The position numbers and the translations under genes are program-made. From the NCBI RefSeq assembly GCF_019957155.1, contig NZ_JAIPME010000002.1, positions 1,736,001-1,800,000 of the forward strand: a stretch of 64,000 nt of DNA, written 5' to 3'. This DNA is from Anaerococcus murdochii. GTDB taxonomy: Bacteria; Bacillota; Clostridia; Tissierellales; Peptoniphilaceae. Position 1 is the first letter of the stretch. Every line of letters begins with the position of its first letter. The notes beneath the pieces were generated by a model that saw only the letters and a list, made by a program, of their open reading frames with translations, did no database searches and was not told the DNA's origin. Positions 7,901 through 19,166 of the stretch are shown in pieces.

Positions 7901-8490
7901 TGATTTCATACATAAAAGGTGATGTTAAGGAAATTAGTGAAGAGGGATTTGTTATAGAAAATAACAATATAGGTTATTTTATAAATTCTACTCTCACAAG
8001 TCTTTCAAACATCCAAATAAACAACGAATACAAAATTTATACATCAATGCAGGTAAGGGAAGATGATATTTCTATCTATGGATTTTATTCCAAAGAAGAA
8101 TTAGAAATGTTTCTGCTTTTAATTTCTGTATCAAGTATAGGCCCAAAGATTGCCCTAGGCATGCTCTCATCAATAAGTTCTGATGAGATTAAGTTAGCAA
8201 TTGTTAATAATGATATAGATAAGCTTACAAAAGCTAAGGGAATTGGAAAGAAAACTGCATCAAGGATTATCCTTGAATTGGTTGATAAAGTTAAGAAAAT
8301 GGCTCTTCCAGATGCAAATAAGATAGAACAAGTTAGTCCAGTTGAAAACGACAATTTAGGTGTTGCTCGAGATGCTCTTAAGAACTTAGGCTATATGGAA
8401 AATGATATAGCAAGGGTCTTAAGTGAATTAAGAGATGCTGACCTAAACCTTGAAGCTTTGATTAAAGAAAGTTTAAAAAGACTCATTTAG
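7900..8490 (+). CDS. ruvA: Holliday junction DNA helicase subunit RuvA
   Basis: Tetrameric junction-binding subunit that positions RuvB on Holliday junctions. Of its 196 residues the first 65 or so form the OB-fold (MISYIKGDVKEI), the middle holds two helix-hairpin-helix motifs (SSIGPKIALGML and AKGIGKKTASRIILEL), and the C-terminal domain III (VARDALKNLGYMENDIARVL) is the RuvB-contacting three-helix bundle after a short linker. AGGATG serves as ribosome site within the end of ruvC. Confidence 0.96.
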   Translation: MISYIKGDVKEISEEGFVIENNNIGYFINSTLTSLSNIQINNEYKIYTSMQVREDDISIYGFYSKEELEMFLLLISVSSIGPKIALGMLSSISSDEIKLAIVNNDIDKLTKAKGIGKKTASRIILELVDKVKKMALPDANKIEQVSPVENDNLGVARDALKNLGYMENDIARVLSELRDADLNLEALIKESLKRLI

Positions 8491-8498
8491 GTGGATAA

Positions 8499-9506
8499 AT
8501 GTTTGACGAAAATACAAGAATAGTAGGTTCTAACGAGCAAATCGAAGACCTAAAACAAGAAAATTCCATAAGACCAAGGTGGCTAAAGGACTATATTGGT
8601 CAAGATAAAGCCAAAGAAAAGCTTGATATTTTTATAAAGTCTTCTCTTTCAAGAAAAGAACCCCTTGACCATGTCTTACTCCAAGGACCTCCAGGTTTAG
8701 GTAAGACAACACTTTCAACTATAATTGCCAATGAACTTGGGGTAAATTTACGTGTTACAAGTGGACCTGCCATAGAAAGGCCATCTGACCTTGCATCAAT
8801 TCTTACAAATCTTGCTGAAGGCGATGTTTTATTTATCGATGAAATCCATAGGATTAATAGATCAGTAGAAGAAATATTGTATTCAGCTATGGAAGACTTT
8901 GTCCTTGATATTATTGTAGGAAAGGGCCCGAATGCCCAATCAATAAGAATTGACCTAGAAAAATTCACTCTTATAGGTGCAACTACAAGGGCAGGTATGC
9001 TTTCAGCCCCACTTAGAGATAGGTTTGGAGTTCTTTTATCCTTGAACTTATACGATAGCAAAGACCTAACAACTATTGTTAAGAGGTCTGCAAGTATTTT
9101 AGACATACCAATAGATGATAAAGGTGCGGTTGAGATTGCAAAAAGATCTAGGGGAACACCTAGGATTGCCAATAGGTTATTAAAAAGAGTTAGGGATTAC
9201 GCCATAGTTAAGGCAGATGATAAGATTGATTATGAGACAAGCAAGAAGGGACTAGAACTTCTTGAAATTGACCCAATGGGTCTTGATACTATGGATAAGA
9301 AAATTATACTTACAATGTATGAAAACTTTGCAGGTGGTCCAGTTGGTGTGGATACAATAGCTGCATCTACCGGTATAGAAAATGTAACAATTGAGGATGT
9401 CTATGAGCCTTATTTACTTCAGATAGGCTTTATATCAAGGACACCAAGGGGTAGAATTTTGACTAGAAAAGCCTATGAGCACTATGGCTTAAAATATGAG
9501 GATTAG
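8499..9506 (+). CDS. ruvB: Holliday junction branch migration ATPase RuvB
   Basis: AAA+ motor that drives branch migration. The 335-residue protein has the N-terminal [11 protein letters not shown] block, Walker [10 protein letters not shown], Walker B LFIDEIHR, sensor 1 and the arginine-finger region ([18 protein letters not shown]), sensor 2 ([12 protein letters not shown]), and the C-terminal winged helix ending [19 protein letters not shown] precedes the ATG; the queA start follows directly on the stop. A 190-codon antisense open frame opposite it is a shadow. Confidence 0.97.
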   Translation: MFDENTRIVGSNEQIEDLKQENSIRPRWLKDYIGQDKAKEKLDIFIKSSLSRKEPLDHVLLQGPPGLGKTTLSTIIANELGVNLRVTSGPAIERPSDLASILTNLAEGDVLFIDEIHRINRSVEEILYSAMEDFVLDIIVGKGPNAQSIRIDLEKFTLIGATTRAGMLSAPLRDRFGVLLSLNLYDSKDLTTIVKRSASILDIPIDDKGAVEIAKRSRGTPRIANRLLKRVRDYAIVKADDKIDYETSKKGLELLEIDPMGLDTMDKKIILTMYENFAGGPVGVDTIAASTGIENVTIEDVYEPYLLQIGFISRTPRGRILTRKAYEHYGLKYED

Positions 9507-10529
9507 ATGAGAACAAGCGAATTTGATTATTATTTACCAGAAGAATTAATAGCCCAACATCCAACCAGCAAAAGAGATGAAGCTAGGATGATGGTCTTAG
9601 ATAAAATTACAGGGGAAAGGCAAGATAAGTATTTTTATAATATTATAGACTTCCTTAAACCAGGTGATGTACTTGTATTGAATGATACAAGGGTAATACC
9701 TGCTAGGCTTTTTGGCCATAGACCTGAAAAAGAAGAGAAAATTGAGGTATTTTTATTAAATAATACCGAAGGCTCAAAATGGGAAGTCCTTGTCAGACCA
9801 GGCAAGAAGATGAAAATCGGAACAGAAGTAATATTTTCCGATGAACTTTCTTGCAAAGTTATTGATATAAAAGAAGATGGCAATAGGATTGTAGAATTTT
9901 ATTTTGAAGGAATTTTTGGTGAAATTCTTGATAGACTTGGGAATATGCCTCTTCCACCATATATAAAAGAAAAACTTAAAGATAATGAAGATTACCAAAC
10001 AGTTTATTCAAAAAATCCTGGTTCTGTGGCAGCACCAACCGCTGGTCTTCATTTTACCAAAGAATTATTAGAAGAAATCGAAGCTAAGGGTGTTAAGCTT
10101 GCTTATTTAACTTTAGATGTAGGCCTAGGTACCTTTAGACCAGTAAATGAAGATGAAATTACTGACCATAAGATGCATTCTGAGTTTTATACCCTTAGCG
10201 AAGAGACAGCTGAAATTTTAAATGCTGCTAAAAATGAGGGGAGGAGAATAATTGCAGTAGGAACTACTTCAATTAGGACTTTGGAATCTGTATATAAGAA
10301 AAACAACAAGATTTGTGCTGATTCAGGATGGACAGATATATTTATCTATCCTGGATTTGAATTTAAAGTGGTTGATGCGATTATAACTAATTTCCACCTA
10401 CCGAAATCAACTTTAATTATGCTAATCGCTGCCTTTACAAGTAAGGATATAATTTTAGATGCTTATAATGATGCTGTTAGCAAGAAATATAGATTTTTCT
10501 CCTTTGGAGACTGCATGTTCATTAAATAG
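9507..10529 (+). CDS. queA: tRNA preQ1(34) S-adenosylmethionine ribosyltransferase-isomerase QueA
   Basis: Transfers the ribosyl part of SAM to preQ1 already in tRNA, giving epoxyqueuosine at wobble position 34. The 340-residue protein carries family blocks [14 protein letters not shown] at the start, [32 protein letters not shown] and the closing FSFGDCMFI. It begins immediately after the ruvB stop, with GAGG inside the ruvB end. Next to tgt, it gives the last steps of tRNA queuosine synthesis; no preQ1 synthesis gene (queC/D/E/F) lies in the window, so the base may be made elsewhere or salvaged. Confidence 0.97.
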   Translation: MRTSEFDYYLPEELIAQHPTSKRDEARMMVLDKITGERQDKYFYNIIDFLKPGDVLVLNDTRVIPARLFGHRPEKEEKIEVFLLNNTEGSKWEVLVRPGKKMKIGTEVIFSDELSCKVIDIKEDGNRIVEFYFEGIFGEILDRLGNMPLPPYIKEKLKDNEDYQTVYSKNPGSVAAPTAGLHFTKELLEEIEAKGVKLAYLTLDVGLGTFRPVNEDEITDHKMHSEFYTLSEETAEILNAAKNEGRRIIAVGTTSIRTLESVYKKNNKICADSGWTDIFIYPGFEFKVVDAIITNFHLPKSTLIMLIAAFTSKDIILDAYNDAVSKKYRFFSFGDCMFIK

Positions 10530-10537
10530 GAGGATAA

Positions 10538-11655
<1,118 letters not shown>

Positions 11656-11656
<1 letters not shown>

Positions 11657-11916
11657 TGAAACTAGAATATATAATTTTAATTATCTTAGCAGTAGGGTTT
11701 TATTACACAAATATACTAGAATTTAGGAAAGAAAAGAATAGAGAAAATTTTATTAATGACAATCTAAAAATATCTTCAAAAGTTATTACAAGATCAGGGA
11801 TCCTTGGCTATGTAACAAATATTAATAAAAATGAAGTTACTATAGTAACAGGTGAAGTTGAAAAACCGTCATATCTGATTATTGAAAAATCATATATAGA
11901 AAATATTTTGGAATAG
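11656..11916 (+). CDS. yajC: YajC-like Sec translocon accessory protein
   Basis: Small membrane protein of 86 residues with one N-terminal hydrophobic helix (about 4-20) and a soluble beta-rich tail. The tail pattern SKVITRSGILGYVTNI...NEVTIVTG matches the usual YajC form GdxVvTxgGi.G.V..i..d.V.l. YajC associates with SecDF. The place after tgt is the classical yajC position, but secD/secF are not next to it here. No Shine-Dalgarno is visible; the ATG overlaps the tgt stop by one base, so translation is probably coupled. Confidence 0.75.
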
Positions 11917-11935
11917 AGGCCTAGGCCTCTTTTTC
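11915..11935 (+). terminator. Intrinsic terminator after yajC
   Basis: Perfect 16-base palindrome AGAGGCCTAGGCCTCT (11915-11930) followed by TTTTTC. It overlaps the yajC stop codon and ends the operon that began at 6665. Confidence 0.85.
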
Positions 11936-11957
11936 TTTATAAATCTTTATTAAAGAG

Positions 11958-11963
11958 TATAAT
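11958..11963 (+). promoter_or_regulatory. -10 box for the recJ-rel operon
   Basis: Consensus TATAAT between the yajC terminator and recJ. The hexamer 17 bp upstream is only CTTTAT, a weak -35. The start site near 11970 leaves a leader of about 11 nt, just enough for AAAGGAAG before the ATG. Confidence 0.5.
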
Positions 11964-11980
11964 TTACTTGAAAGGAAGAT

Positions 11981-13711
11981 ATGGCAAACTGGTTTATTTA
12001 TAACAAAAAACAAAATTATATAAACAATCTTAAGCTGGGAAATATCTCTAAACTTGATGCCCTTGTTTTGGGAAATAGAGATATTATTGACCCAGCAAAG
12101 GTAGATATGTATTTAAATCCCGAATTATCAAAGCTCCATGATCCTTTTTTATTAAATGACATGGATATGGCTGTAGATTTGATTATTGAAACCATGAAAA
12201 AAGGTGGGGAGATAAGAATATTTGGAGATTATGACCAAGACGGCATAGCGTCAGTAATGACTCTGATGGATGGTCTTTTATTTTATTATGACAATATTTC
12301 TTATGACATTCCGCATAGGGTCGAAGAAGGCTATGGGATATCTTCAAAAATGAGCGATCAAGCCATCCAAGATAAAGTTTCATTAGTAATTACCTGTGAT
12401 AATGGTATTACGGGATTTGATCAAATTGATAACCTAAAAGAAGCAGGAATTAATGTCATAGTTACTGACCACCATCAAATTCAAAAAGAAGAAAATGATG
12501 AATGGCTTGATCAAATACTCCCAAATGCTGATGCTGTTATCAATCCTAAAAGACTTGATTCTACTTATCCATTTGATGACTTATGTGGAGCAGGTGTTAG
12601 TTTTAAATTAATTCAAGGACTTTATCAAAGACTTGACGGTGATGAATATTATTTATATTCCCTATTAGAATATGTGGCTATGGGCACAGTTTGTGATATC
12701 GTTTCACTTACAGATGAAAATAGGATTTTTGTCATAGAAGGTCTTAAGAGATTAAATGAGACAGAAAAAATTGGTCTAAGGGCACTTCTCGATGAAACTG
12801 GTTGGGATAGGGAAATTGATGAATACACTCTTGGATTTATACTAGGACCTCTTATGAATTCTACTGGCAGATTAAAAAGTGCAAAACTTGCCATAGACCT
12901 ACTTGTAGAAGAAGATATAGATAAAATATATGAAATGGCAAGGGACTTAGTTAAACTTAACAACGAGAGAAAATCCTTAACTGAAACTGCCTATAATACG
13001 GCTGTTGAAATTATAAATGAAAATTCCTATGATAAGGACGATGTAATCATAGTATATGCTCCAGATATAAATGAATCCATTTGTGGTATTGTAGCAGGTA
13101 GAATTAAGGAAAAATATTTTAGACCAACAATAATACTTACAAACGCTAAGGAAGAAGGTCTTGCTAAAGGGTCCGGTAGATCAATTCCTGCTTACAATAT
13201 GTATGATAAAATAAGTCCTTATGCTGATAAACTTGAGTCATTTGGAGGTCATCCTATGGCTTGCGGCTTATCGATAAGTATCAAAAAAATAGATGAATTT
13301 AGGAAATTTTTAAACGAAAATTCAAAGTTATCAAAGGCTGATAAAGAAGATTATATAAATATTGACACTCAAATTCCTATTTCTAAGCTCTCTTTAGAAT
13401 TTGCGGAAAGTCTAGACAGATTTAAACCTTTTGGGAAAGATAATTCTAGACCGGTTTTTGCAAATAAAGGTGTAGATATTGCAGCAATATCTTTGATTGG
13501 TAAAGATAAAAATACCTTAAGATTATCCTTGTTTCAGAATGGAACTTACTACAATGCTATTAAATTTCAGGCGGAAGATGATTATAATTACTTAAAAGAG
13601 AAATTTAATGGAGATATTCTAGGCAAAAAAATTGATATTGTTTACTATCCAGATGTGAATGAATTTAGGGGAAATAGAACCCTTCAACTAAAATTAATTG
13701 ATATTAGGTGA
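11981..13711 (+). CDS. recJ: Single-stranded-DNA-specific exonuclease RecJ
   Basis: 5'-3' exonuclease of the DHH phosphoesterase family used in recombination and mismatch or base excision repair. Motifs in order: FGDYDQDGIAS (about 83-93), TCDNGITG, VTDHHQ, CGAGVSFKL, MNSTGRL, and the DHHA1 motif SFGGHPMACGLSI near residue 425, then a C-terminal OB-like domain. At 576 residues it matches the short E. coli-type enzyme rather than the longer Bacillus form with a C-terminal extension. In Firmicutes secDF and apt normally flank it (yajC-secDF-recJ-apt-rel); both are missing here. Confidence 0.93.
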   Translation: MANWFIYNKKQNYINNLKLGNISKLDALVLGNRDIIDPAKVDMYLNPELSKLHDPFLLNDMDMAVDLIIETMKKGGEIRIFGDYDQDGIASVMTLMDGLLFYYDNISYDIPHRVEEGYGISSKMSDQAIQDKVSLVITCDNGITGFDQIDNLKEAGINVIVTDHHQIQKEENDEWLDQILPNADAVINPKRLDSTYPFDDLCGAGVSFKLIQGLYQRLDGDEYYLYSLLEYVAMGTVCDIVSLTDENRIFVIEGLKRLNETEKIGLRALLDETGWDREIDEYTLGFILGPLMNSTGRLKSAKLAIDLLVEEDIDKIYEMARDLVKLNNERKSLTETAYNTAVEIINENSYDKDDVIIVYAPDINESICGIVAGRIKEKYFRPTIILTNAKEEGLAKGSGRSIPAYNMYDKISPYADKLESFGGHPMACGLSISIKKIDEFRKFLNENSKLSKADKEDYINIDTQIPISKLSLEFAESLDRFKPFGKDNSRPVFANKGVDIAAISLIGKDKNTLRLSLFQNGTYYNAIKFQAEDDYNYLKEKFNGDILGKKIDIVYYPDVNEFRGNRTLQLKLIDIR

Positions 13712-13715
13712 TTTT

Positions 13716-15896
13716 ATGGCAACCAATTTTAATAAAGAATTTATAAAATTTAAAGAACTAATTTTAAAAAATAATCCACACGCTAACATAGATCTTATAA
13801 AAAAGGCCTATGATTTTGGCGTTCTCCACCATAATGGACAGAAGAGAAATTCTGGAGAAGATTATTTTATCCACCCGATTGCCGTTGCGTCTAATTTATC
13901 AGATATGAAACTAGATGATGAAACTATTTGTGCTGGTTTAATGCACGATGTCCTAGAAGACACTGATGTTACTAGAGATGAGATGAAAGCTGCGTTTGGT
14001 GAAGAAATTACTTTTTTAGTTGATGGAGTTACTAAGCTTAAAAATCTTAATTATACTTCAAAAGAAGAAAAACAAGCTGAAAATATTAGAAAAATGGTTA
14101 TGGCTATGGCAAATGACGTAAGGGTAGTCCTTATAAAACTTGCTGATAGGCTTCATAATATGAGAACCCTAGAATATATGACTAGGTCCAAACAATTACA
14201 AAAGGCGAATGAAACTATTGAAATATATGTGCCTCTTGCCCACAGACTTGGAATCTATTCTTTGAAATGGGAATTAGAAGATCTTTGTTTTAGATACCAG
14301 GAACCAGAAAAATACTATGAACTTGCCGAAATGGTAAGTGTAAAAAGACGTGAGAGAGAAAATTACATCAACGAAATAATTGATACATTAACAAAATCTC
14401 TTGAGTCAACAAATATTAATTTTGAAATTTCTGGTAGACCAAAGTCTTTATATTCCATAAATAAAAAAATGGAAAGAAATAAGATTGCTTTTGAAGAAAT
14501 TTACGATCTTACCGCTGTAAGGGTCCTTGTTGATACTATTGCTGAATGTTATGCGGTTTTGGGTAAGGTTCACTCATTGTGGAGACCAATACCAAATAGG
14601 ATTAAAGACTACATTGGCCAACCTAAACCAAATGGTTACAGGTCACTTCACACTACAGTATTTGGTGATGACTCCAAACCTTTTGAAGTTCAAATTAGGA
14701 CTCGAAAGATGCACAGAGAGTGTGAATTTGGCGTAGCTGCCCATTGGCGTTATAAAGAAAATAAAAAGACAAAGTCAGAGTTTGACGATGCAATGAGCTT
14801 TTTAAGGCAGATTGTAGAATGGCAGCAAGAAGGCGGTAAGGATGTTAATAATGAAGAGTTCATGGAGACTCTTAAGACAGATTTTTTCTCAAGAGAAATA
14901 TATGTCTATTCACCAGCTGGTGAAGTTTATTCCTTACCAATTAATTCATGTGCAATTGATTTTGCCTACAAAATCCATACTGAAGTTGGAAATTCTTGTG
15001 TTGGTGCAAAAGTTAATGGAAGAATGGTTCCTATAACCCAACCATTAAAAACTGGGGATTTGGTAGAAATTATTACCAGTAAAAATTCTCAAGGACCAAG
15101 TAGAGACTGGCTTAATATTGTTAAAAGCAACCAAGCAAAGTCAAAAATTAAACAATTTTTCAAGCGATTTGATAAGGAAGAAAATATTGAAATTGGTAAA
15201 TCTTCAGTAGCTCGTGACCTTAAAAAATATAGGCAAAACTACAGATATCTCCTTAAGGAAGAATGGCTTGCTGAAATAGCATCCGATTTGGGATTCCCAT
15301 CTGAAGATGAGATGTATGCATCAGTTGGTTATGGCAAAACTACCGCCGAACAAGTAAGCCAGAAATTAATTAGGAAAGATAAGGAAGGGCTTAAAAAAGA
15401 AGAACTAAGCAAACCATTAGATATAAATCAAAAAGAAATTAATACCCAAGTTACTAACGAGATTAGGGTATCAGATCTCGAGGATGATGTTGAGGTTAAG
15501 TTCGCTAAATGCTGTACTCCTGTGCCAGGAGATCCAATTATAGGATTTATTACTAAGGGAAATGGAATATCAGTCCACGTTAAAACTTGCCCTAATATCA
15601 TCAATTCAAAGTCTCCAGAAAGACTAATTGATGTATACTGGCAAAACCTATCTACAGATAAGTTTCCAGTTAAAATCCAAATTATTTCTGCAAATGGACC
15701 CTCAATTTTATATGAGGTTTCTAAGATGATGTCAACCTTTGACGTTAATATCTTAAGCATCAACGCAAGGACTGACAGTGATGCAGGTATTATGGACTTG
15801 GTTATAGAAGTTACAAGTACAGAACAATTAGACAATGTAATTAAGAAACTAAAGACAATTAAAACTGTCTCAGATGTATTTAGGGTGAAAAGTTAA
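13716..15896 (+). CDS. rel: Bifunctional (p)ppGpp synthetase/hydrolase Rel
   Basis: Long RSH enzyme that makes and degrades the stringent-response alarmone at the ribosome. It has a complete HD hydrolase domain (HHNGQKR, MHDVLEDT), a synthetase domain with the catalytic region YRSLHTTVFG and EVQIRT, then TGS (IYVYSPAGEVYSLP), helical, zinc-finger (FAKCCTPVPGD) and C-terminal ACT domains. Both active sites look intact. The ATG at 13716 is chosen because AGGTGATTTT stands right before it; an in-frame start six codons earlier would lie inside recJ. It overlaps dtd by one base (TAATG). Confidence 0.96.
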   Translation: MATNFNKEFIKFKELILKNNPHANIDLIKKAYDFGVLHHNGQKRNSGEDYFIHPIAVASNLSDMKLDDETICAGLMHDVLEDTDVTRDEMKAAFGEEITFLVDGVTKLKNLNYTSKEEKQAENIRKMVMAMANDVRVVLIKLADRLHNMRTLEYMTRSKQLQKANETIEIYVPLAHRLGIYSLKWELEDLCFRYQEPEKYYELAEMVSVKRRERENYINEIIDTLTKSLESTNINFEISGRPKSLYSINKKMERNKIAFEEIYDLTAVRVLVDTIAECYAVLGKVHSLWRPIPNRIKDYIGQPKPNGYRSLHTTVFGDDSKPFEVQIRTRKMHRECEFGVAAHWRYKENKKTKSEFDDAMSFLRQIVEWQQEGGKDVNNEEFMETLKTDFFSREIYVYSPAGEVYSLPINSCAIDFAYKIHTEVGNSCVGAKVNGRMVPITQPLKTGDLVEIITSKNSQGPSRDWLNIVKSNQAKSKIKQFFKRFDKEENIEIGKSSVARDLKKYRQNYRYLLKEEWLAEIASDLGFPSEDEMYASVGYGKTTAEQVSQKLIRKDKEGLKKEELSKPLDINQKEINTQVTNEIRVSDLEDDVEVKFAKCCTPVPGDPIIGFITKGNGISVHVKTCPNIINSKSPERLIDVYWQNLSTDKFPVKIQIISANGPSILYEVSKMMSTFDVNILSINARTDSDAGIMDLVIEVTSTEQLDNVIKKLKTIKTVSDVFRVKS

Positions 15897-16345
15897 TGAG
15901 AGCAATTATACAAAAAGTTACAAAGGCAAATGTTGTAGTAGAAGGTGACTTAATTTCTGAAATAGGAAATGGATACATGATTCTAATAGCCGTCAAAGAT
16001 ACTGACAACAAAGATGACCTTGCCTATATAAAAAGAAAAATAGCAAATTTAAGAATTTTTGAAGATGAAGAAGGAAAAATGAACCTAAGCCTTAAGGACA
16101 CAGGTGGTGAAATACTCCTTGTTAGTCAATTTACACTTTATGGTGATGCTAGAAAAGGCAATAGACCATCTTTTACCGAATCAGCCGGACTTGAAAAAGC
16201 AAATGATTATTATGAAAAACTTCGTGATGAGCTAGTAAATGAAGGTTTCATCGTAAAAACTGGTCAGTTTCAAGCCCATATGGAAGTAAGTCTTGTAAAT
16301 GACGGACCTGTTACAATTATTCTTGATAGTGAAAGGATATTTTAA
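15896..16345 (+). CDS. dtd: D-aminoacyl-tRNA deacylase Dtd
   Basis: Removes D-amino acids (and mischarged Gly) from tRNA. The 149-residue protein is typical in length and has both active-site blocks, SQFTLYGDARKGNRPSF and the NDGPVT motif with the Gly-Pro pair. GGGTGA within the end of rel is the ribosome site. The rel-dtd pairing is standard in Firmicutes. Confidence 0.96.
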   Translation: MRAIIQKVTKANVVVEGDLISEIGNGYMILIAVKDTDNKDDLAYIKRKIANLRIFEDEEGKMNLSLKDTGGEILLVSQFTLYGDARKGNRPSFTESAGLEKANDYYEKLRDELVNEGFIVKTGQFQAHMEVSLVNDGPVTIILDSERIF

Positions 16346-16947
16346 TGGAAATTAATAAATTTACCCTAGGCCCTGTTATGACCAATACTTATATAGTCCA
16401 TGAAAATGGGAGAGGATTTATAGTAGATTGTCCTTACCCATCAAGTGCGCTTGATAAGTTTATAGAAGACAATAAAATAAAAATAGAATTTATTATACTA
16501 ACTCATACACATTTTGACCATGTAACTGGTTTGAAATATTATAAAGATAGGTTTGGTGTGGATGTTTATGCTTCAGAAGACTCTAAAGAGCTGGCTGAAG
16601 ATCCTAATTTTAATTTAGGATATCATATAAATAAGCTTGAAGTACCAATTGATCATTACCTTAAGGATGGGGAAGTATTTAGTAAATATAATATTAAGGC
16701 TATAAAAACACCTGGCCATACAATAGACTCAATGTCCTTTGTTTTGGGAGATGCTATTTTTACAGGAGATACCTTATTTAGGCTTTCTGTAGGAAGAACA
16801 GATTTTCCAGGTGGGTCTTTTGAAGAGATTAAAGACTCTATCATAAATAAACTGGGCAAACTCGATAGGAGTGCAAAGATTTACCCGGGTCATAATGAAA
16901 ACAGCACTCTAGGATTTGAATTAGACAATAATCCATTTTTACAATAA
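16345..16947 (+). CDS. MBL-fold metallo-hydrolase (glyoxalase II-like, YqgX/YcbL type)
   Basis: Metallo-beta-lactamase-fold hydrolase of 200 residues with the metal motif THTHFDHVTG (about residues 53-62), the third His in TPGHTIDS, the bridging Asp in FTGDTLF, and a C-terminal YPGHN. This small type resembles glyoxalase II but usually has no proven thioesterase substrate. AAAGGA precedes the ATG, which overlaps the dtd stop by one base. In many Firmicutes this gene sits between dtd and hisS; here hisS is missing and aspS follows 11 bp later. Confidence 0.9.
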   Translation: MEINKFTLGPVMTNTYIVHENGRGFIVDCPYPSSALDKFIEDNKIKIEFIILTHTHFDHVTGLKYYKDRFGVDVYASEDSKELAEDPNFNLGYHINKLEVPIDHYLKDGEVFSKYNIKAIKTPGHTIDSMSFVLGDAIFTGDTLFRLSVGRTDFPGGSFEEIKDSIINKLGKLDRSAKIYPGHNENSTLGFELDNNPFLQ

Positions 16948-16958
16948 TTGGAGGAAGT

Positions 16959-18707
16959 ATGGAATTTAAAAGAACACATATGTGTGGCAGCTTAAGAATA
17001 GAGGACTTGGGCAAAGAAGTAGTTTTAATGGGCTGGGTTGCTAAAAAGCGTAACCTTGGATCTTTGGTTTTTATCGACCTCAGAGATAAAACAGGGATAA
17101 GCCAAATTGTTATTAGAGAAGACGATAAGGATAATTACGAAAAAGCACGTCAAATATCAGCTGAGTATGTCCTTGAAGTTAAGGGAAAAGTTTTTGAAAG
17201 AGAAAGCAAAAACCCCGATATACCAACAGGTGATATAGAAATTATTGCTGATAAGATCAATATTCTTGATAAGGCAAAAACACCACCAATCTATATCAAG
17301 GATGATGATGATGTTAGCGAAAATCTAAGGTTAAAATACAGGTATCTAGATATGAGAAAACCTTCAGTTCAAAGGAATCTCAAGCTTAGGTCTGATATTG
17401 TTAGAACTATGAGAGAATATTTCTATGAAAATGAATTTACTGAAGTAGAAACTCCATTTCTAACAAAACCTACTCCAGAAGGTGCAAGAGACTATTTGGT
17501 ACCATCAAGAATCAATGCAGGTAAGTTTTATGCTCTCCCACAATCACCACAATTATTAAAACAAATTTTAATGATTGGATCCCTTGATAGATATTTTCAA
17601 GTTGTAAAATGCTTTAGGGATGAGGACTTAAGGGCAAATAGGCAACCAGAATTTACTCAATTAGACCTTGAAATGAGCTTTTCTAACCAAGATGATGTAA
17701 TAGCTATGAATGAGGGACTACTTAAGGTTCTTTTTGATACTTACACAGATTATGATTTAAAACTACCTATCAATAGAATGGATTACAGTGAAGCTATGGA
17801 ATATTACGGATCTGATAAACCAGACTTAAGATTCGGCTACAAAATTCAAGATGTAACAGAGCTTTTCGTAAATAGTGAATTTAAGGTATTTGCTGATAAT
17901 ACAAGCGATGGTAGGTCTGTAAGAGCAATTAACTTTGCAGGACTTGAAGATAAGTATTCTAGAAAGCAATTAGATAAATTAACTGACTTTGTAAAAGATT
18001 ATGGTCTAAAGGGCTTATCTTACATTAAATTTAATGAAAGTATGCAATCATCAATTAAAAAATTCTTAACTGATGAAGTCATTGGTGGTTTAAAAGAAAA
18101 GTTAGATGCAAAAGATGGAGATCTAATCTTCCTTGCAGCTGACAAGGACAGGACAGTTCTTGAAGGACTAGGTGCATTAAGAGTAAAAATTGCTAAGGAA
18201 AATGACCTCTACGAGAGAGAATATGCCCTAACCTGGGTAGTAAATTTCCCAATGTTTGAATACAGCGAAGAAGAAGATAGGTATGTAGCTCAACACCATC
18301 CATTTACAATGCCAAATGAAGAAGATATTGATTTATTGTTAACTGAGCCAGAAAAAGTAAGAACTCAAGCCTATGATATTGTTATAAACGGAGATGAAAT
18401 GGGTGGAGGATCTGTTAGAATTAACAATTCAGACCTACAAAAAAAGGTATTTGAAGCTTTAAAATTGACTGATGAAGATATACAAAATAAATTTGGATTC
18501 TTTATTGAAGCTCTTCAATACGGAACACCTCCACACGCAGGACTTGCCTATGGTCTTGATAGATTATTGATGCTATTTGCAAAAACAGATAATATCAAGG
18601 ATATAATTGCTTTCCCAAAAACTCAATCTGCAACATGTCCATTAACTGAAGCGCCTGCTTTAGTGGACGATAAGGCACTTGAAGAACTAAATATAAAATT
18701 GAGGTGA
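16959..18707 (+). CDS. aspS: Aspartyl-tRNA synthetase
   Basis: Class IIb synthetase of 582 residues of the bacterial type. Order: N-terminal OB-fold anticodon-binding domain (about 1-105), catalytic core with motif 1 around the PFLTKPTPEGARDYLVP region, motif 2 (FRDEDLRANRQPEFTQLD), the bacterial GAD insertion domain (about 290-410), and motif 3 (GLAYGLDRLLMLF). GGAGG precedes the ATG. I cannot tell from sequence alone whether it also charges tRNA-Asn. No T-box leader is present; it is internal to an operon. Confidence 0.97.
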   Translation: MEFKRTHMCGSLRIEDLGKEVVLMGWVAKKRNLGSLVFIDLRDKTGISQIVIREDDKDNYEKARQISAEYVLEVKGKVFERESKNPDIPTGDIEIIADKINILDKAKTPPIYIKDDDDVSENLRLKYRYLDMRKPSVQRNLKLRSDIVRTMREYFYENEFTEVETPFLTKPTPEGARDYLVPSRINAGKFYALPQSPQLLKQILMIGSLDRYFQVVKCFRDEDLRANRQPEFTQLDLEMSFSNQDDVIAMNEGLLKVLFDTYTDYDLKLPINRMDYSEAMEYYGSDKPDLRFGYKIQDVTELFVNSEFKVFADNTSDGRSVRAINFAGLEDKYSRKQLDKLTDFVKDYGLKGLSYIKFNESMQSSIKKFLTDEVIGGLKEKLDAKDGDLIFLAADKDRTVLEGLGALRVKIAKENDLYEREYALTWVVNFPMFEYSEEEDRYVAQHHPFTMPNEEDIDLLLTEPEKVRTQAYDIVINGDEMGGGSVRINNSDLQKKVFEALKLTDEDIQNKFGFFIEALQYGTPPHAGLAYGLDRLLMLFAKTDNIKDIIAFPKTQSATCPLTEAPALVDDKALEELNIKLR

Positions 18708-18715
18708 ATTAATTA

Positions 18716-19132
18716 ATGGCAATGACTAAAGAAGGTTTAGTCCTTGAAAATAACAATGGCAATTTAAAAATAAAAGTGGACCGCAATAGTGCATGTGGAT
18801 CATGTGCTGCGAGCGGTTCTTGCGCAGAAAGAAAAACAACAATAATAGAAATATTTTCTGCAGATAACATAAATAAAGGAGATAAGGTAATCTTAGAGAG
18901 TGATGCCGATGAAATTAGTAAAATTTCTGCTCTTGTTTATGTAGTTCCAGTTATTTTAGTAATGATAGGTGCTCTAGCGCCTTCATTTTTACTAAAAAAC
19001 TCAGGATATGATACTAATCTGATAAGTTTAGGGTCAGTTATCTTAATGCTAGTTTTATCAGTTTTATATATAAAAAGACTTGATAAGGGAGCAAAAAAAG
19101 AAAATCTTATGAAGGTTAGAAAAATTTATTAA
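18716..19132 (+). CDS. RseC/MucC-family membrane protein
   Basis: Small membrane protein of 138 residues of the RseC/MucC type, linked in other bacteria to redox control of SoxR or envelope-stress factors and often found with Rnf complexes. Visible are a Cys cluster in the N-terminal soluble part (C27, C30 and C36, written CGSCAASGSC), then two membrane helices (about 73-93 and 102-121), and a basic tail. GAGGTGA is upstream; ATG 18716 and ATG 18722 are both possible. No Rnf genes are nearby, so the partner is unknown. Confidence 0.8.
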   Translation: MAMTKEGLVLENNNGNLKIKVDRNSACGSCAASGSCAERKTTIIEIFSADNINKGDKVILESDADEISKISALVYVVPVILVMIGALAPSFLLKNSGYDTNLISLGSVILMLVLSVLYIKRLDKGAKKENLMKVRKIY

Positions 19133-19166
19133 AGAATAACAATTAATAATTGAATTGGAGGGGAAA

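Noticed and set aside
8600..9172. 190-codon open frame on the minus strand opposite ruvB
   Set aside because: It mirrors a well-supported RuvB reading frame, has no ribosome site and no recognisable motif; its length is a by-product of codon use on the sense strand.
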